This document shows positions 63,210 to 64,000 of a DNA stretch of 64,000 nucleotides, piece by piece. Source of the DNA: Bosea vestrisii (GTDB taxonomy: Bacteria; Pseudomonadota; Alphaproteobacteria; Rhizobiales; Beijerinckiaceae). The stretch's first letter is position 1. Each line of letters opens with the position of its first letter. The position numbers and the translations under genes are program-made. The notes beneath the pieces were generated by a model, which saw only the letters and a program-made list of their open reading frames with translations, made no database searches and was not told the origin of the DNA. The stretch covers positions 682,001 through 746,000 of the forward strand of contig NZ_CP126307.1 of NCBI RefSeq assembly GCF_030144325.1, written 5' to 3'.

Positions 63210-64000
63210 TCAGTTCTTCTTCTTGCGGGCGTGACGGCTCGACACGATGAACGTATCGGTCCGCTTGTTCGAGCGAGTCTTCTTGCCCTTGGTCGGCAGA
63301 CCCCAGGGCGTGACCGGATGACGGCCGCCCGAAGTGCGGCCTTCGCCGCCGCCGTGCGGATGGTCGACCGGGTTCATCGAGACACCACGGTTATGCGGAC
63401 GACGACCCAGCCAGCGCGAGCGCCCGGCCTTGCCGTCATTCCGGTTCATGTGGTCGGGGTTCGAGACCGCGCCCACGGTGGCGTAGCACAGGCCGCTGAT
63501 CAGGCGCTGCTCGCCCGAGTTCAGGCGGACAATGACATAACCCTGGTCGCGGCCGACGATCTGGGCGTAGTTGCCCGCCGAACGTGCCAGCGCCCCACCC
63601 TTGCCGATCTTGAGCTCGACATTGTGGACGATCGTGCCGATCGGCAGCGAACCCATCGGGGCGGCGTTGCCGGGCTTCACGTCGACACTGTCGCCGGCGA
63701 CGACGCTGTCGCCGACGGCCAGGCGCTGCGGCGCCAGGATGTAGGCCAGCTCGCCGTCCTGATACTTGATCAGCGCGATGAAGGCGGAGCGGTTCGGATC
63801 ATATTCGATCCGCTCCACGGTCGCCGGCACGCCGGCCTTGCCGCGGCGCTTGAAATCGATCAGGCGCAGGGTGCGCTTGTGGCCACCGCCGCGGAAGCGG
63901 ACGGTGATGCGACCGAGATTGTTGCGGCCGCCCGAGGACGACTTGCCCTCGGTCAGCGCCTTGACCGGCTTGCCCTTATAGAGCTCGCTGCGGTCGACGA
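63210..64000 (-). CDS. rplB: 50S ribosomal protein L2, N-terminus beyond window edge
   Basis: The frame is open to the window edge. Visible from VDRSELYKGKPVKALTEGKSSSGGRNNLGRITVRFRGGGHKRTLRLIDFKRR to the conserved SMNPVDHPHGGGEGR and the basic end SSRHARKKKN. About 15-20 N-terminal residues are missing. The GTG at 63830 is only an internal codon. L2 is needed for peptidyl transfer and subunit joining. Confidence 0.96.
   Translation of the reverse strand, partial: VDRSELYKGKPVKALTEGKSSSGGRNNLGRITVRFRGGGHKRTLRLIDFKRRGKAGVPATVERIEYDPNRSAFIALIKYQDGELAYILAPQRLAVGDSVVAGDSVDVKPGNAAPMGSLPIGTIVHNVELKIGKGGALARSAGNYAQIVGRDQGYVIVRLNSGEQRLISGLCYATVGAVSNPDHMNRNDGKAGRSRWLGRRPHNRGVSMNPVDHPHGGGEGRTSGGRHPVTPWGLPTKGKKTRSNKRTDTFIVSSRHARKKKN

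Overview
The window is GC-rich (about two thirds G+C by eye) and dense with genes. It looks chromosomal and alphaproteobacterial, most likely from the Hyphomicrobiales (Rhizobiales) and perhaps Bosea-like. The pointers are a Pcs-type phosphatidylcholine synthase with the family's spaced CDP-alcohol motif, an alphaproteobacterial porin, GTTC-N7-GTTC (alphaproteobacterial LexA) boxes, Bug-type solute receptors and several families of Rhizobiales-style intergenic palindromes. The genus is inference, not something I could test.

Layout. 1-8.6 kb: oxidoreductases with divergent regulators (SDR plus a Tat-exported kelch protein; a quinone-oxidoreductase/SDR pair with a frameshifted HxlR regulator; an MDR enzyme with LysR; a nucleoside-recognition membrane protein with an Lrp/AsnC regulator). 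8.6-13.3 kb: a Bug receptor, mccB, a small lipoprotein, lipB, a stand-alone FliN-like protein with a TTG start, and tRNA-Leu(GAG) with its own terminator. 13.4-18.8 kb: mgtE, two GH25 lysozyme paralogues flanking pcs, and a CorA/ZntB-like transporter. 18.8-33 kb: cytochrome P450 with a divergent LysR, ivd, small exported or membrane proteins, an ABC exporter, DUF5701, rhodanese, DUF599, DUF3253, a frameshifted glycosyltransferase, a YdcF-like protein, an LprI-like protein and a GST. 33-49 kb: pccA, an M20 peptidase, a HAD phosphatase, a PsiF-like exported protein behind two LexA-type boxes, an RluA-family synthase overlapping crcB, a TetR/DUF998 pair, a porin, rarA, a DegP/DegQ-type protease, a BLUF photoreceptor, a second Bug receptor and a CPBP protease.

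49-64 kb is the ribosomal-protein supercluster on the minus strand: rplB (cut by the window edge)-rpsS-rplV-rpsC-rplP-rpmC-rpsQ-rplN-rplX-rplE-rpsN-rpsH-rplF-rplR-rpsE-rpmD-rplO-secY-adk. A rho-independent terminator follows adk. Then come phnA, a vapBC toxin-antitoxin pair and an orphan branched-chain amino-acid-type receptor, and only after these rpsM-rpsK-rpoA-rplQ. The usual adk-rpsM junction is therefore broken by about 2.8 kb of unrelated genes.

A quality signal runs through the window. Essential rplV is broken by one base in a C/G homopolymer. The frame breaks in the HxlR gene, the nucleoside-recognition gene, the second lysozyme and the glycosyltransferase also sit at G/C runs. I read these mainly as consensus indels rather than real gene decay.

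No CRISPR array, phage, insertion sequence or rRNA operon was seen. The strongest leads for new biology are the rebuilt ribosomal junction, the twin LexA-type boxes before a small secreted protein, the lone BLUF and FliN-like proteins, and the branched palindromic repeat at 37.4 kb.
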